Positions 50,216 through 61,900 are shown, numbered from the stretch's first letter. The stretch: 64,000 nt of DNA from Loripinus fragilis (GCA_964019695.1 OZ026514.1:97292345-97356344), one strand, 5' to 3'. Numbers and translations are program-made. The notes: generated by a model from the letters alone, not told the origin.

Positions 50216-50332
50216 AGCCAAAGCCAAATACAAGCATCCATTAAAGTTTTAGGTAAGGGTAATAATTCAGTCAAAAAATCAAATAAAAATGGAAAAAACT
50301 TCATCTGCCAGCTATTTTACCAAGATAATGAG

Positions 50333-50533
50333 TCTGTTTGTTTAATTTGATGTTTAAGTCCCAGTCAACAATCTTTCAGTATCGTCCGGACGGGTCTTCC
50401 TGGGTTGAACCAGTACTAAGCTAGGATTAATGTGTCTTGCTCAAGGACATAACACAGTGGCGCTGGTGAGGCTCGAACCCGCAGCCCTTTGGTCGCGAGT
50501 CAAGCACTCTACCACTGAGCCATTGCGCTCCCT
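50333..50533 (-). mobile_element. tRNA-derived SINE, family B (minus strand)
   Basis: Read on the minus strand: GGGAGCGCAATGGCTCAGTG, GCGGGTTCGAGCCTCACC, GTCCTTGAGCAAGACACATT and a T-run on the plus strand as tail. The 9-bp direct repeat GATAATGAG flanks it (50324-50332 and 50534-50542). Confidence 0.9.
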
Positions 50534-50627
50534 GATAATGAGCTTGGGGTTTAGTTCTGTATTAAAACTTTAAAAGGAATATAATTTTGAATTGGTGAGT
50601 TTGTGTTTAACATACCACCAACAGCAA

Positions 50628-50717
50628 AGGTCATATGGAGATGAGGCCAAGGCTTACGAGTCTCATCAGACAGACAGTGAAACTGGAGGAGCCATGGGAC
50701 CCATGGGAATCATGGTG
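50628..50717 (+). CDS. Candidate internal exon of an unidentified gene
   Basis: An AG at 50626-50627 (ACCACCAACAG) and a strong donor ATG|GTGAGT bound a 90-bp open stretch reading QRSYGDEAKAYESHQTDSET followed by GGAMGPMGIM. Codon-like composition and an excellent donor support an exon, but the pyrimidine tract is weak, no neighbouring exon is found and I recognise no family. It could be a chance ORF. Confidence 0.25.
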
Positions 50718-51237
50718 AGTGGTTCATGTACTAAATCACAGAGGTACCTAATTTTGAATTGGTTTAAAGACTGAAATTGAAGTGGTATGTTTGGCCCTAT
50801 AAATTACAATAACAACCATTATAATTCAAGACTTTTCTTCATGAAATATCAACTAGTTTACATACTGTACAAGTTATACACAACAAAAGTCTAAGAGTAA
50901 AACAATTAAAAGAACTTAACTAATATAGAAAACAACACATGGAAACAATGCTTCAATGAAAAGGCCATATAAGAAGAAAACAAGATTAATCATTGTATGA
51001 GAAATCAGCTCCTGTTCAAAACCTACATTTTGACAGCCCCAGCATATACTCTGATCAGCCTGGGTAGATTTTTCTTTGTCTTTTTTAGAGTGACTGTTTA
51101 ACACATGTTTTACTGTAGGTAGCTTCCAACAATGATGCTGATCAGATTTTACAGATGCACCAGCTGATCTGCACCTTTCTTCATTACATACAGTATAAAT
51201 CTGTTTTCTTACGGTGAAACTCAAACATTTTTATTTT
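50718..51237. other. Gene-free intergenic stretch
   Basis: 'tttttagagtgactgtttaacacatgttttactgta' at 51083-51117 is a leftover P1 right end. A GCTGATCAGATTTTACAGAT / 'cagctgatctgcacc' hairpin is at 51130-51172. No gene. Confidence 0.45.
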
Positions 51238-51427
51238 TCTTTCTTTGCTAGTGGCGACTTTTGTCATCTGCTGATAACCTTTACATTTACAAACAGTTTG
51301 GACCCAGATCAGGACTGACAGAACACTAAGATAGTGCTCCTGAAAGAATTGTTTGAAAAAGTAATTTGGAATAAAGTCAGCAGACGACAATAAAAGCATG
51401 GAACATTACCCAGCATGCAGAGTTAAA
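51238..51427. mobile_element. Palindromic MITE, family P2
   Basis: 'tctttgctagtggcgacttttgtcatctgctgataacc' to CAGCAGACGACAATAAAAGC and 'ttacccagcatgcagagttaa'. The core hairpin is partly deleted. Confidence 0.75.
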
Positions 51428-51639
51428 GACAGAAAAATTTCTCACAAAAATAAACAAACAGTATCTTTGCAATGGAAAAAAAAGCATAATTATTAAAACT
51501 TGCCTTATCAACTAAATCTACCTGTGCACCCTTGCACAACTATTTATGTACATATTATTATAAATATATTCTTTCCAACCAAGCTTGGGCCAAAAAGACT
51601 TCATATACATTAAGCACATGGTTTTTAATTTGCCTTTAG

Positions 51640-51910
51640 CCCTTTGTATACTCAGGGGACAAAAATATTCAAATATTGCACTTGTCCTGCAGGACAAGTG
51701 ACTTACAATTTTCACTCGTCCTGCAAACACATTTACTTGTCTTTTAAAAGCATATGCAATAAAGAACATAAAGGAGTAATATGACTTCCTAGTGTAATTC
51801 TTTCCAAAGCACTTGTCCTACAGGACAAGTGCTTTGGGAAGAATCACCAGTCCTTTCTAGATTTCACTCGTAATTACGAGCGGACGAGTGGAATTTTTGT
51901 CCCCTGATAC
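51640..51910. mobile_element. Palindromic element with CACTTGTCCTGCAGGACAAGTG hairpins
   Basis: 'gtatactcaggggacaaaaatattc' at the left and 'gaatttttgtcccctgatac' at the right are inverted ends. Two inner hairpins, CTTGTCCTGCAGGACAAG (51682) and CTTGTCCTACAGGACAAG (51812), are also present. Confidence 0.75.
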
Positions 51911-51939
51911 TGAAGACTCCTAAATGTGTACTTTGGCAA

Positions 51940-52015
51940 ACAGTGAAGAGCCAGATGAAATGCCACATAATGTGGCATTTCATCAGTGTCTACACTGTTT
52001 GCTAAGACAAAAATG
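51940..52015. repeat. Hairpin GGCAAACAGTG..ATGAAATGCCAC
   Basis: TGGCAAACAGTGAAGAGCCA and 'gatgaaatgccacataatgtggcatttcatc' pair about 51980. Relatives occur at 46975-47040 and 55540-55600. Confidence 0.65.
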
Positions 52016-52325
52016 ATCTTTAGAAAAAGAAATTCAATATTACATAGAAATTACAACTTGTGACCACTCGATATATACAATGGACCATCCCCTGTTCATT
52101 GTGTAAGACCAGAAAGGAGAATCCATCAGTACACAAAGGGTTAAATAGGAAATATGAGAATTACCAGACATGAGTCAGTTTATGCAATCAATTGGCCCCA
52201 ATTTTAGATACAGTAAAACCCACAGGGCCCAGTCCAGTGTTTATAGTATGCCACAAAGTAATAAGTTTATAGTCTATTTCAGTATATTATCGGAGATGGC
52301 ATATTATTAAGCTGGACTGCCCCCT

Positions 52326-52533
52326 GTGGTAAAACCTGTCTTAAGCGGCCACTCATAATAACACCAAAAATTGGTTTTCAATACCGATTATCACTTAATG
52401 CAGGTCAAAAGTATTGCAGAATGCTCCAAGGGGAGCATTCTGCAATACTTCTGACCTTCATTAAGCTAGCATTTTGCATTAAGTCCTTTGTTTTTTTCTA
52501 TTTTTAAGTGGCCGCTTAAGACAGGTTATACTG
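52326..52533. mobile_element. Palindromic MITE, family P1
   Basis: 'ggtaaaacctgtcttaagcggccactc' to 'gtggccgcttaagacaggttatactg', central 'gaatgctccaaggggagcattc'. Confidence 0.8.
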
Positions 52534-52649
52534 TAACAAGTTATACTAAAGCACCATTTACTCCATGATGAAATCAGTTTTTTCCCAACATTGAAATCAA
52601 TTCTACTTCGCATCTTAGATAATGATAGTAAAGTGCAGTCCCTTTATAA

Positions 52650-52893
52650 CACCATAACCTAATTTCAAAATTTCCAAAATCCTGAACTTTTGAAATTCCA
52701 AACTTAAAACAAGCAGTATGCCTACAAATAAAAACAATTTCAAGTTAAATGGTCAGTTGTCTAATGACATACTGAAAGTGGATCAGAGAATCTATCATAA
52801 TCTGCTTAATTCAGCATTTTGAGGCTGACTTTCCATAGAAAGTCAGCCTTGAAATCCTGAATTCAAGAATAATCCTGAAAGTTTTCACCCATG
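52650..52893. mobile_element. Palindromic element, family P5
   Basis: 'caaaatttccaaaatcctgaacttttg' at the left and 'gaataatcctgaaagttttcacccatg' at the right. The central hairpin 'ttgaggctgactttccatagaaagtcagcctt' is near-perfect. Other copies: 56180-56436, 61516-61773, 62027-62270. Confidence 0.75.
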
Positions 52894-53495
52894 TAGTTAT
52901 AACACAAAGTTGAATATAGCTAAAATGGTCATATTGTGACTCCCAAATGTTTTCACCATTGAATTTTACATTAAGAAATCGTAATAAAATTGCCTCAGAA
53001 TGGTAAGGACCTCGGACAGTTTCCTATTCAATCTGCCCAAATTTTGACAGCCTGTGGCTAGGATAATGCATAACTGACAACTATAGTTTTGTGCTTAAAT
53101 CAAACCCTAACATTTAGTGCACCTAGCAAAATAAAAATATTTTGAAAATATTGCATAATTATGCCAGGAATTTAGGGTTTAGGGGGTGGGGGTATTTTTT
53201 GTGACCAAATTTTATTTCACAGAAAGTCAAAGATTCGTCGAGTATTCAACAAAATACGTGTAAATATAATGTTTGCGGCATAAAAATTGAAACGAAAGTG
53301 ATGCGTTTGCATAAAATTCGGGTTTAGAAGACTACATTGTTTAAACTAAAGAAGTGTGCTGTCAATGACTTTTGACTATTACCTGTAATGTTTCAAGTTC
53401 ATCTGGGTGACTTGTGCACTGAGGTGTATCATATCTGCATACTGTATAATCATAGTCTAGATAAACACAGATGTTGAGAGTAAAATAGTTTTAAT
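52894..53495. other. Gene-free intergenic stretch
   Basis: AT-rich DNA without recognisable gene or repeat family. Confidence 0.35.
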
Positions 53496-53499
53496 TTTT

Positions 53500-53640
53500 C
53501 TTACACATCAGATTTATTCTATAATTTGGTGCTTAAAAGAAACGTCTCATTGCGACGGTTCTTTTGAGTACCCACAGCATATGTTTTGGTTGAGAAATAA
53601 GACAATTTATTACTTTGTAAGCACTCTTAACTAAAGCCCT
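53500..53640. mobile_element. Palindromic MITE, family P3
   Basis: Core 'aaaagaaacgtctcattgcgacggttcttttgag'; arms 'cttacacatcag' and 'ttggttgagaaataagac'; ends 'gcactcttaactaaagccc'. Confidence 0.75.
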
Positions 53641-53699
53641 GATACATGCCATTTACCTACAGGTCTTATACAAAATAAGTTTCTAATAAGGTTTTATAA

Positions 53700-54170
53700 T
53701 AAAGTGTTTTTGAGCATTTTGACAACGTTCCCCCCCGTGACCAATCATGCCGTTTTTATATGATGTGTGAAATGTAAAACTACAACTATATGCAAAAGGA
53801 TTAGTTTGGTCACAGGGGGGAAAGCACTTCAGTAAAACTTTTTTTCTGTTTTCTATATGTTGAATAGCAAAAACAGAGTTTTCAGCCCATATTTTCAATA
53901 GGTACTTGTCCAATGAGAAAACGGCTTTTGTGGATAAGTCGAGGATTGAACCTACTATCTTTTTCATAGAAAAAGTATCATTTTCTCTCAAACTTTTCTC
54001 TGGTCATTTTCATGGGCAATCCTTCATTAAAACTGTCCGAGGTCCTTTCCCTATAATTCCTTTGTAAAATTGTCCCTTTTATAACACGATTCACTAATGA
54101 CACACATGGTCCATGGATCCCAAATATAGCGTTATAAAGGGAACACATGGTATTAATCAACATTATCATG
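53700..54170. repeat. Long imperfect inverted repeat in intergenic DNA
   Basis: A minus-strand frame (53683-53991) has no domain. 'gcacttcag' and CCCCCCGTGACCAATC / 'gtttggtcacagggggg' form a partial inverted repeat at 53730-53820. No gene supported. Confidence 0.35.
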
Positions 54171-54410
54171 GATGAATGTTCAAATTTCCAAAATCTTGAA
54201 ACTCAAATCTCAAAACTTGAGTATAGCTACAAAATATATGCGAAGTTTCGTAAAAATAAAACCCTCGCGAAAGGACAAAATCACTCTGTCATTTATTGAT
54301 GAAGGTAAACATTGTCTTAGTCACGATTTTTTTTACATCACTAATATGTCTTTTAATGCTATTCGCGAATTCTCGCGAACATTTCTAAATCAACAGTAAT
54401 CCTCACATTC
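54170..54410. mobile_element. P5 left fragment joined to a P6 copy (inverse orientation)
   Basis: 54170-54240 matches the left part of P5 ('catggatgaatgttcaaatttccaaaatcttg'). From 54240 the sequence is P6 in the orientation opposite to 21197-21403: GCGAAGTTTCGTAAAAATAA, 'aaccctcgcgaaagg', then 'ttttaatgctattcgcgaattctcgcgaac'. Confidence 0.65.
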
Positions 54411-54889
54411 CAGTATCAAAAGGTTATTTCCATATTACAAAAAAATCAGCTATTAATAAATGCTACACTAACAACAAATATAACTCACCAATTTTGCTCA
54501 CTGGTAGCGATTTAAATTATAATTTTAATTTAATAAGAACAACACACATGAACTAGTAGTAGTAGCAAATCTACCAAAATAGAATCTCCGCGAGGGAATA
54601 TGAAAGTATATGTGCCAGCACACAGCCAGGTTAGATAGGCAAAGCTTATCTGGTGTGGAGCAACCTGACCCAGGCTTGAAGATATTTAGTTTGGTCACAA
54701 CATATATAAATCACCCAAGTAGCCAAACTACACATGTGCAGGATGGTCTGAGCATGTCATATAAACAGGTCTCTCAAGGGCTTATTTTAATGATTTTTCT
54801 TGTCTTTGGACTGATACAAATGTGAAAGGTACCCAAATGGAGTGATTCTTTCGAGTATCAAATACATATGTACATGTATATCAACCTTT

Positions 54890-55045
54890 GAAAATATCTG
54901 TCAGGAATACCATAAGAGTGTCAAACAGTTCGGATTCAGATGGCCCAACATGATGTCTGACCTGATCTGGGTCCAAAACTCCAAACTATTGGCAAATGCC
55001 ATCAGCTGATGACAAAAAGTCCCCATGAGACTGGAAAGAGTGAAT
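54890..55045. mobile_element. Palindromic MITE, family P2 (inverse orientation)
   Basis: 'tcaggaataccataagagtgtcaaacagttcgg' to 'catcagctgatgacaaaaag' and 'actggaaagagtgaa'. Confidence 0.6.
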
Positions 55046-55161
55046 CCAATATAATGCTTTACTTTATAATCCATAAATACACAATTTAAACATCAGACAA
55101 CATTAGTGACAAAACAGACAAAATCAAAGTTCAATATATGTTATATTTTCTGGATCTTGTA

Positions 55162-55362
55162 CAGTAAAACCCATGTAAAATGGCCATTCTCAAAAAGACC
55201 GAAAATTGGTTTTCTAGACCAATTATCGCTTAATGCAGGTCAAAAGTATTGCAGAATGCTCCAAAGGGAGCATTCTGCAATACTTTCAACCTTCATTACC
55301 ATTTGTCATTAAGATCTTTGTTTTGTCTATTTTTGAGTGGCCGTTTTACGCAGGTTTTACTG
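55162..55362. mobile_element. Palindromic MITE, family P1
   Basis: CAGTAAAACCCATGTAAAAT to CGCAGGTTTTACTG with flanking TA. Central 'gaatgctccaaagggagcattc'. Confidence 0.85.
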
Positions 55363-55629
55363 TACACTGAAGTATTTAGTCATGCAATAGTGTATGATAA
55401 CCTACATGTACTATTCAAATAAGTAATTTACTCTTTGTATACTGATGGGTAACTTGGAAGGGTTCATTGTATATATTGAGGAGTCACAGGTTATAATTTC
55501 CAACTAAAACTGAATTTCTTTTTGAAATTTGTTTCTAGAAAACAGTGTCAACCTTGATGAAATGCCACATTATCATCTGGGTCTTCACTGTTTGTCGAAG
55601 TACCCATTATAAAAAGGCTTAAACAGGCC

Positions 55630-55785
55630 CCCACTTAAGAGTGTGTAACTGAAAATTATTTTTCTTAATTCTCAACCAAAACATATGTTGTGGGTACTCA
55701 AAAGAACTGCCTCCATGAGGTGGTTCTTTTGAGCACCCAAAACACACGTTTAAACGGATTAATAAGAAAATAATCGTGTTTATAA
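55630..55785. mobile_element. Palindromic MITE, family P3
   Basis: 'cccacttaagagtgtgtaactgaaaattatttttc', core 'caaaagaactgcctccatgaggtggttcttttgag', then 'aaacggattaataagaaaataatcg'. Confidence 0.75.
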
Positions 55786-56179
55786 ATTACTAGCAGGATC
55801 CCTATCTTATCTATAAATAACTTGCTAGATCACTCTCTTATTTTAATCAATCAGCGGTAATAACTATATTAAATTAATTTATGCAATTTATTGTACAAAT
55901 CAAATAATCTTAACAGATCAAAAATCAACACGCTAGGTCATATGGGCCCAAAGTTGGAAAATAGTCAAAGTCTTAATTAAAAAGGATCATAACTTAGTCA
56001 TTTTTTTTATTGATTCCAAGAGTGATATTAGCCAATAGCAATATGTCCCCCTCAAAAAAGGGTTACATATCTTTAGCACTACACAAGCCCTATGCAGTCA
56101 CAATCACATAGCAAAAAGAAGAGAGAAAAAATGTGTCAACAAATGGCTCAGCTCATGAGATTTTCTTACTTGTCCCATG

Positions 56180-56436
56180 TATACATGGCTGAAAGTTCAA
56201 AATTTGAAAATCCTGAACTTTAGAAATTCAAATCTCAAAACTTGCATCATGCCTACAAAATGCTAACAACTTACACTTTAAATGGTCAATCATCTTTAAA
56301 GAAACTGAAAGCAAATAAGAGATGCTATTATAATCTGGTTAATTAAGCATTTTGAGGCTGACCTTCTATGGAAAGTCAGCCTCAAAATCCTGAATTCAGG
56401 AATAATCCTGAAAACTTTCACCCATGTGTACAGCGT
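56180..56436. mobile_element. Palindromic element, family P5
   Basis: 'catggctgaaagttcaaaatttg' at the left and 'ctgaaaactttcacccatg' at the right are inverted ends; central 'ttgaggctgaccttctatggaaagtcagcctcaa'. Confidence 0.8.
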
Positions 56437-56609
56437 GTGAAAGCAGTGAAACCAACCTTTTACAATAGTATTGGATGCAATTTGTATTTTTTGTATAAAT
56501 TATCATGCCTGACATGTACTAACATCCTTTAGAATTGCTTCCCCTATATGACATCAAATCTCACTGCCCAGCATTGGACTATTTACAATTAGCCTGTACC
56601 TGACCATAG

Positions 56610-56960
56610 GTTTAGATAAATCAAATTTTTTAGCTGAAAATTGCAAAAATTTTCTTACCCATCAGTTTTAACATATGTTTAGGGTGCTCAAAAGGAACGT
56701 CTCATTGAGATGGTTCTTTTGAGTACGCACAACATATGTTCAAACTGATGGATTAGAAAATATTTAAGGTTTTACGCTCAAAAAATTAAAAGTGTCTAAT
56801 TGAAAATTAATTTCCTTATTTCTCAACAAAAAGATATGTTGTGGGTACTCAAACAAACCGTCTCAATAAGATGGTTCATTGAGACAGTTCTTTTGAGCAC
56901 CCAAAACATATGTTTAAACTGATGGATAAGACAATAATAACAATTTTATGCTTAAAAAAC
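56610..56960. mobile_element. Two adjacent P3 MITEs in opposite orientation
   Basis: The first (about 56610-56785) starts 'gaccataggtttagataaatcaaa'; the second (about 56785-56960) starts 'taaaagtgtctaattgaaaattaatttcc' and has a doubled core ('aaaccgtctcaataagatggttcattgagacagttc'). Confidence 0.75.
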
Positions 56961-58240
56961 TTGCATATCTGGACCAGTGTGAATATTTGTACTACATCAA
57001 AGTAATTATTACATATACATGGGTAGGTAGACAGATTTTGAATCTGCCATTAAATCATTTTTAGTAACTTTTGTAAACTATAAAGCCACTCCTACTAATC
57101 TAGATAGTTTATAACAATAGGAATACAACAACAAATCCAATAAGTTTTCTCAAATTTTGAACACTTCTCTCTTTTCAAAGAAAATTTTAGTTATCAAGTC
57201 TGTTAACTTATTCATAAATCATCTGTCTAAATAGTTAACACTAAACAGTGAACCACAGATCAGACTCTGATCTTGGTCTGCAGTGTGTGTTCCAAACTAT
57301 ATAGCATCTGAGCCAGTTCATGAGATTTTGGTACTATTGCATATGTCAGTCCTTTAGTTAAGAGTGTGTATCAAAAAAAATATTTTTCTTATTTCTCAAC
57401 CAAAAAATATGTTGTGGGTACTCTAAAGAACTGAAATTATTTTCTTACCCATCAATTTAATCATGCCAACCCCCTGAACCCCCCTCTAGTTCGCCACTGC
57501 AACCACCAGAACCAACAGTATCATTTTTACCCTAAATATACAGACAGACCGCAGCAAAAAAAGGGTTGACACCTTTTGCTATTTTATCACCCCTATTTAC
57601 ACACCTCATAAGGTTGAAGAGAGGATTTGCTAAATTTTTTGGTTATTTTAGTGTGAAGCTGTAGCTGAAAATTGTGGGTAAATAGGTCAGTAAAATGCAA
57701 AAAGTCTAAATTGTTTTTTATGACCACCATAATTAGGCATCTGCTTCAGGAGTGGGAGGCCGAAGGTTCTAATCCCAGTGACAGCGGCAGTGGGGTTCAT
57801 TCTGATATGGCCAGTTGGTGAGCCACCAGCTAGTTAAACGAACAGTTACCAATTCCTAGCCTGCCTGGTGCCTGGCAAAAGGATGGGATTTGGGAAGTAA
57901 ATGTGACAAGTTGAGGTGTCTCATAAGTCAGAAATGGATGGCCCCTTTCAATAGGGGTGACACAATAATAAACAATCCCTTTACTTTTAGTCAGTTTTTC
58001 TAGTTAAGTGTTCAATATCAGTCTACCATATCTTTCAACCTTACAAGCACACTGCCTGTATAACTTTAAGAATGCTATCTCTTTTCTAAACAGTGTGGAT
58101 GCAGACCAGCTGGCTTCAAATGAAGCCAGCTGATCAGAATCCACACTTTTTCCTAAACAAGTAACATGATTAAACCATATTAATAAAGCGTCCACACCAC
58201 TGGATTCAACTGAATTCAGATCACCATCTTCACATAGTTA
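56961..58240. other. Gene-free stretch downstream of BIRC6
   Basis: It contains a truncated P3 left end (57350-57460), a 'ctagttcgccactg' element fragment (57490), a SINE-like segment at 57730-57900 ('taggcatctgcttcaggagtgggaggccgaaggttctaatccc') and a hairpin 'ccagctggcttcaaatgaagccagctgatc' (58107-58135). No gene. Confidence 0.45.
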
Positions 58241-58442
58241 ACTCTTTCCATGCTAGAAGCGACTTTTGTCGTCTGCTGATAATCTTTGCAAACAGTTAGA
58301 ACTCAGATCAGGACAGACATAATGTCGGTCTTGATCTGGATCCAAACTGTTTGACACTCTGATAGTGACCCTGAAAGAATTTTTTGAAAAGGTTAATTTT
58401 GAAAAATGTCAGCAGAAGACAAATCCAGCATGCAAAGAGTTA
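58241..58442. mobile_element. Palindromic MITE, family P2 (good reference copy)
   Basis: TAACTCTTTCCATGCTAGAA at the left and CAGCATGCAAAGAGTTAA at the right. Core 'aggacagacataatgtcggtcttgatctgg'; CGTCTGCTGATAATCTTTGC and 'tcagcagaagac' present. Confidence 0.8.
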
Positions 58443-58499
58443 AAACCATAAATTACTAAGTGTCCGCTTAACCCTTTACTCCATAATAATGCCTTTTGA

Positions 58500-58595
58500 C
58501 GCCTTTGAAATATCTCGTATTTGTAAATATTATGGAAAATGGAGCATTTGCTCTTTTGGAGCAAATGCTCCATTTTCCATAATATTTTCAAAAGT
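58500..58595. repeat. AT-rich hairpin, family P7
   Basis: 'aatattatggaaaatggagcatttgctc' and its exact mirror 'gagcaaatgctccattttccataatatt' flank 'ttttg'. Arms are about 28 bp with no mismatch visible. Confidence 0.9.
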
Positions 58596-58758
58596 ATTCA
58601 AAACTGAACTTTAATTTTTCTTGAATTTTTTCAATGTTGTCTAAAAATAGAAAATGATGTCAAGATCTAAAAATATCCTATGGAGTAAAGCGTTAAAAGA
58701 GACTGTGTGCTTATAACGAAGAATATGGTAAAGAGGATTTAAGTCGGCTAGTTGTCTA

Positions 58759-58992
58759 TCAGCAGTCAGCAGCTGTTATATGAGGTATGTCTTCAGGATT
58801 TATCACGGAGTTGGCGTTGTTATCAGCCGGGAATATCTGAGGCCCTGGTGTACTTTCTTTACTCCCCGATGTTCCTGACTGGTCGGTTTGGTAATGTTTC
58901 TCTTTGGGGTCTATTTCGTCACTCTGGAAGTCTTCCAAGCCTGCTGGAGACTTAAACTTGGCAAACTCTTCTCTCAACTGATTGTAATGTCT
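58759..58992 (-). CDS. BIRC6: BIRC6 last coding exon
   Basis: Acceptor CTTTTTTTCAG (minus strand), then [19 protein letters not shown] to a Ser/Thr/Pro-rich tail; stop codon at 58761-58759. It encodes 77 residues after the conserved ALK end of the previous exon. Confidence 0.92.
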   Translation of the reverse strand, partial: RHYNQLREEFAKFKSPAGLEDFQSDEIDPKEKHYQTDQSGTSGSKESTPGPQIFPADNNANSVINPEDIPHITAADC

Positions 58993-61900
58993 CTGAAAAA
59001 AAGAGAAGATATGCTTGTTTGATTTGATTCTTTACGTCCCAGTCAACAATCTTTCAGTTATATCAGGACGGGTTTACCTGGGTGTACTAAGCCAAGATTA
59101 ATGTGTCTTGCTCAAGGACAACGCAGTTACACCGATGAGGCTCAAACCCGTGGTCCTTCTTCAGTCTCAAGTCAAGCACAATACTACTGCGCTCCCCATG
59201 AAGTTATGTAAATAACACTTTTCTCTTCTCAGGTAAAATGTGGGTTATCAGGGCTGGAATTCACGACAGGTTTGTCAGAATAGCAAACAGGGAAGACCCT
59301 GATCAAACTGCTTCATCAGAAGGAGGCTGATCTGGGTCTGCCCTGTATGTCTAGGCTTTTTAGGTGCAAGCAACTAGTGTTAGAAAATTTACCGTATATT
59401 TTGTTTTGTGTTGTTTGATTCTTTACATCTCAGTCAACAGCTATGGTCATGTCGAGACGGTCAGTAGACCTACACTTTTTCCTGGGCAAGCTTGACTAAG
59501 CGGTTAACCAGTACTTCGCGCACATACTTTCGCTTGTAACTGATAACAACCATACTTGTGAGAATGACTGTAGAAATTCGAAACTCCTGAATCTGCAGTC
59601 GGACATGTTACTATTTTTAGAAATCCAATAGTCTGAGAAATGGCATTCTCAATTGCAAAGTATCAATAATTTATTATCCAAAATGCTATATGCAAGGTTT
59701 ATTGACCTGTATTTAAGGACTACACAGCAGTTTTTAATCGCAGTATATTGGGTGTGAGAATTATTTTGGCCTTGACACAAGTAAACCAGACTTTGTTGCT
59801 TGTGAACAACAATGGCGCTTACCAGCCTGTGCATATGTGCAGTCTAATCACCACCTTTGTTAAAGTATTTCATTTGTACATGCTATATTGCAAATTACAA
59901 TATTCTAGCTAGTCTCTGTAGCTGAGCAGACTCCTTTCAGTCATACTTGGTCTGAAACACCAGTTTTCTTGCGTTGTGACATATCTGTCATTTATGCCTT
60001 TCAAAAATATGCTGTGGTCACTCAAAAGAACCACAGACCATCTTATAAGAATTTCCACACAGTCTCTCTCAGTCATGTGTTTGAGCTGACTGGAAAACAG
60101 AAGTGACTGTGCCATAGTAATCAAATCCGTAGGACAAATTTTAATAGTTTGGACTTACTTTGAGAGCAAGAGTACTATGTGCTATAGTTCTGCCGGTGCG
60201 TTTATCATTGCTGTACGTCTCCATCTCAGCAATCCAATCTTCACACTGCTTCAGGATCTTGTGTCTCTTCAGCCAGAAATGTTTCTGTATAACTTCCTTG
60301 AAGCATGGTGATGCATTCTTGATCTGTTCTAGAATGGCCCACTTGACGTTAGCCTGCCTGATGTTGGCGTCATACTCCCGTGAACAGGCATTGCCAGAGG
60401 GAGTTCCACGTGAGCGCTCATAGCCTGGTTCATTAAAGTATGGTTCACATACTAGGATAAGTGACTGGATGGATACTAGCACCTGTTTTAAAACATATTA
60501 AGTATCTATTGTCAATGAAACATTTTATATCAATTTATACTTGCCTACAGGGTTCATACAGGCAAGTATTAGTAAAATTCAAGGAGTTTTCAAGGACTTC
60601 TAAAAGATTTACCTACTGTTTTCAAGGACTGAAAACTTATGAAAAATACTGATTTACACGTTAAAATTCTACTTGGGAAATGCTAGAGTTCATTACTGAA
60701 GATATTAGTTTTAGAAAATAAGTATAAAATTGTGGTGTCTTTATTTGGTGCAGCATATGCTGCACCAAATACAGGCACCACAATTTAATACTGATTTAGG
60801 TCTCCAAAAACAGTGTTAAATCCTCCTGTAAATGGCAAAATTCAAGGGCTTTTCAAGGCCTTTGAGTGTTTTTCAAGTATTTTTCAAGGCAAATATAACT
60901 TCCAAGGACTTTTCAAGACAGTCCTGTATTACAGTATATTCAAGTACTTTTCAAGCCTGTGTGAACCCTGTGCTTAGCTGATGAAATCACCCATCCAGTT
61001 TGACAAAATATTGCTTGGAAGGTCCATGGTCGTCAGCTCCAAGGTAGCATGCAAATACATCTACTTCTGTATTGTCTCTAAATGAGAAAATCGAAGAAGT
61101 TTTGTTTTGTTTGATTTGATTCTTTACATCCCATCAACAATCTTTCAGTTATGTAGGGACGGGTCTTCCTGGGTTGAACCAGTACTAAGCTAGGATCAAT
61201 GTGTCTTGCTCCAGGACACAACGCAGTGATGCGGGTGAGGATTGAATCCGCCACCCCTCAGTCTCGAGTCAAGCACTCTACCAATGCACTCCCTAAAGAA
61301 AAGAAGTGATGACAAGTATGAGGAATGTCTCTCTAACAAGTGCAAAATCTTTCATGAATCAAAATATGTTTTCAAAAAATCTGATTTTAAAATATTGATT
61401 GGAGGTCATACTTAATTTTTTTCACAAACAATCAACAGCCTCTGATGAATTCTTTGCTGTTGTTTTATGTATGAAGAATTTGAAGACGCCAGACTATCTG
61501 CAGAATAACAATTACATGGGTGAAAGTTCAAATTTCCAAAATCCTGAACTTTTGAAAATCAAATCTTAAAACTTGCAGTTTGCCTAAAAATATCAACAAT
61601 TTCAAGTTTAAATGGTCGATTATCTTTAGATAAACTGAAATTAAATCAAAGAAGCAATCAGAATCTAAATAATTCAGGATTTTGGGGCTGACTTTCTATG
61701 GAAAGTCAACTTTCTATGGCAAGTCAGCCTCAAAATCCTGAATTCAGGAATAATCCTGAAAACTTTCACCCATGCAATTAGTTGCAAGTTGTAAATACAG
61801 AGTTTTTCATTTTGCTGACACTCATGGTTTTCATTCACTCAGGCCTCCAGGCATTCTGTTTTATTTAATTCTGCCATAAAACATATGATTGTGCTCAAAG

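Noticed and set aside
53683..53991. 102-residue minus-strand ORF
   Set aside because: No domain, no splice context, low-complexity flanks; chance opening.
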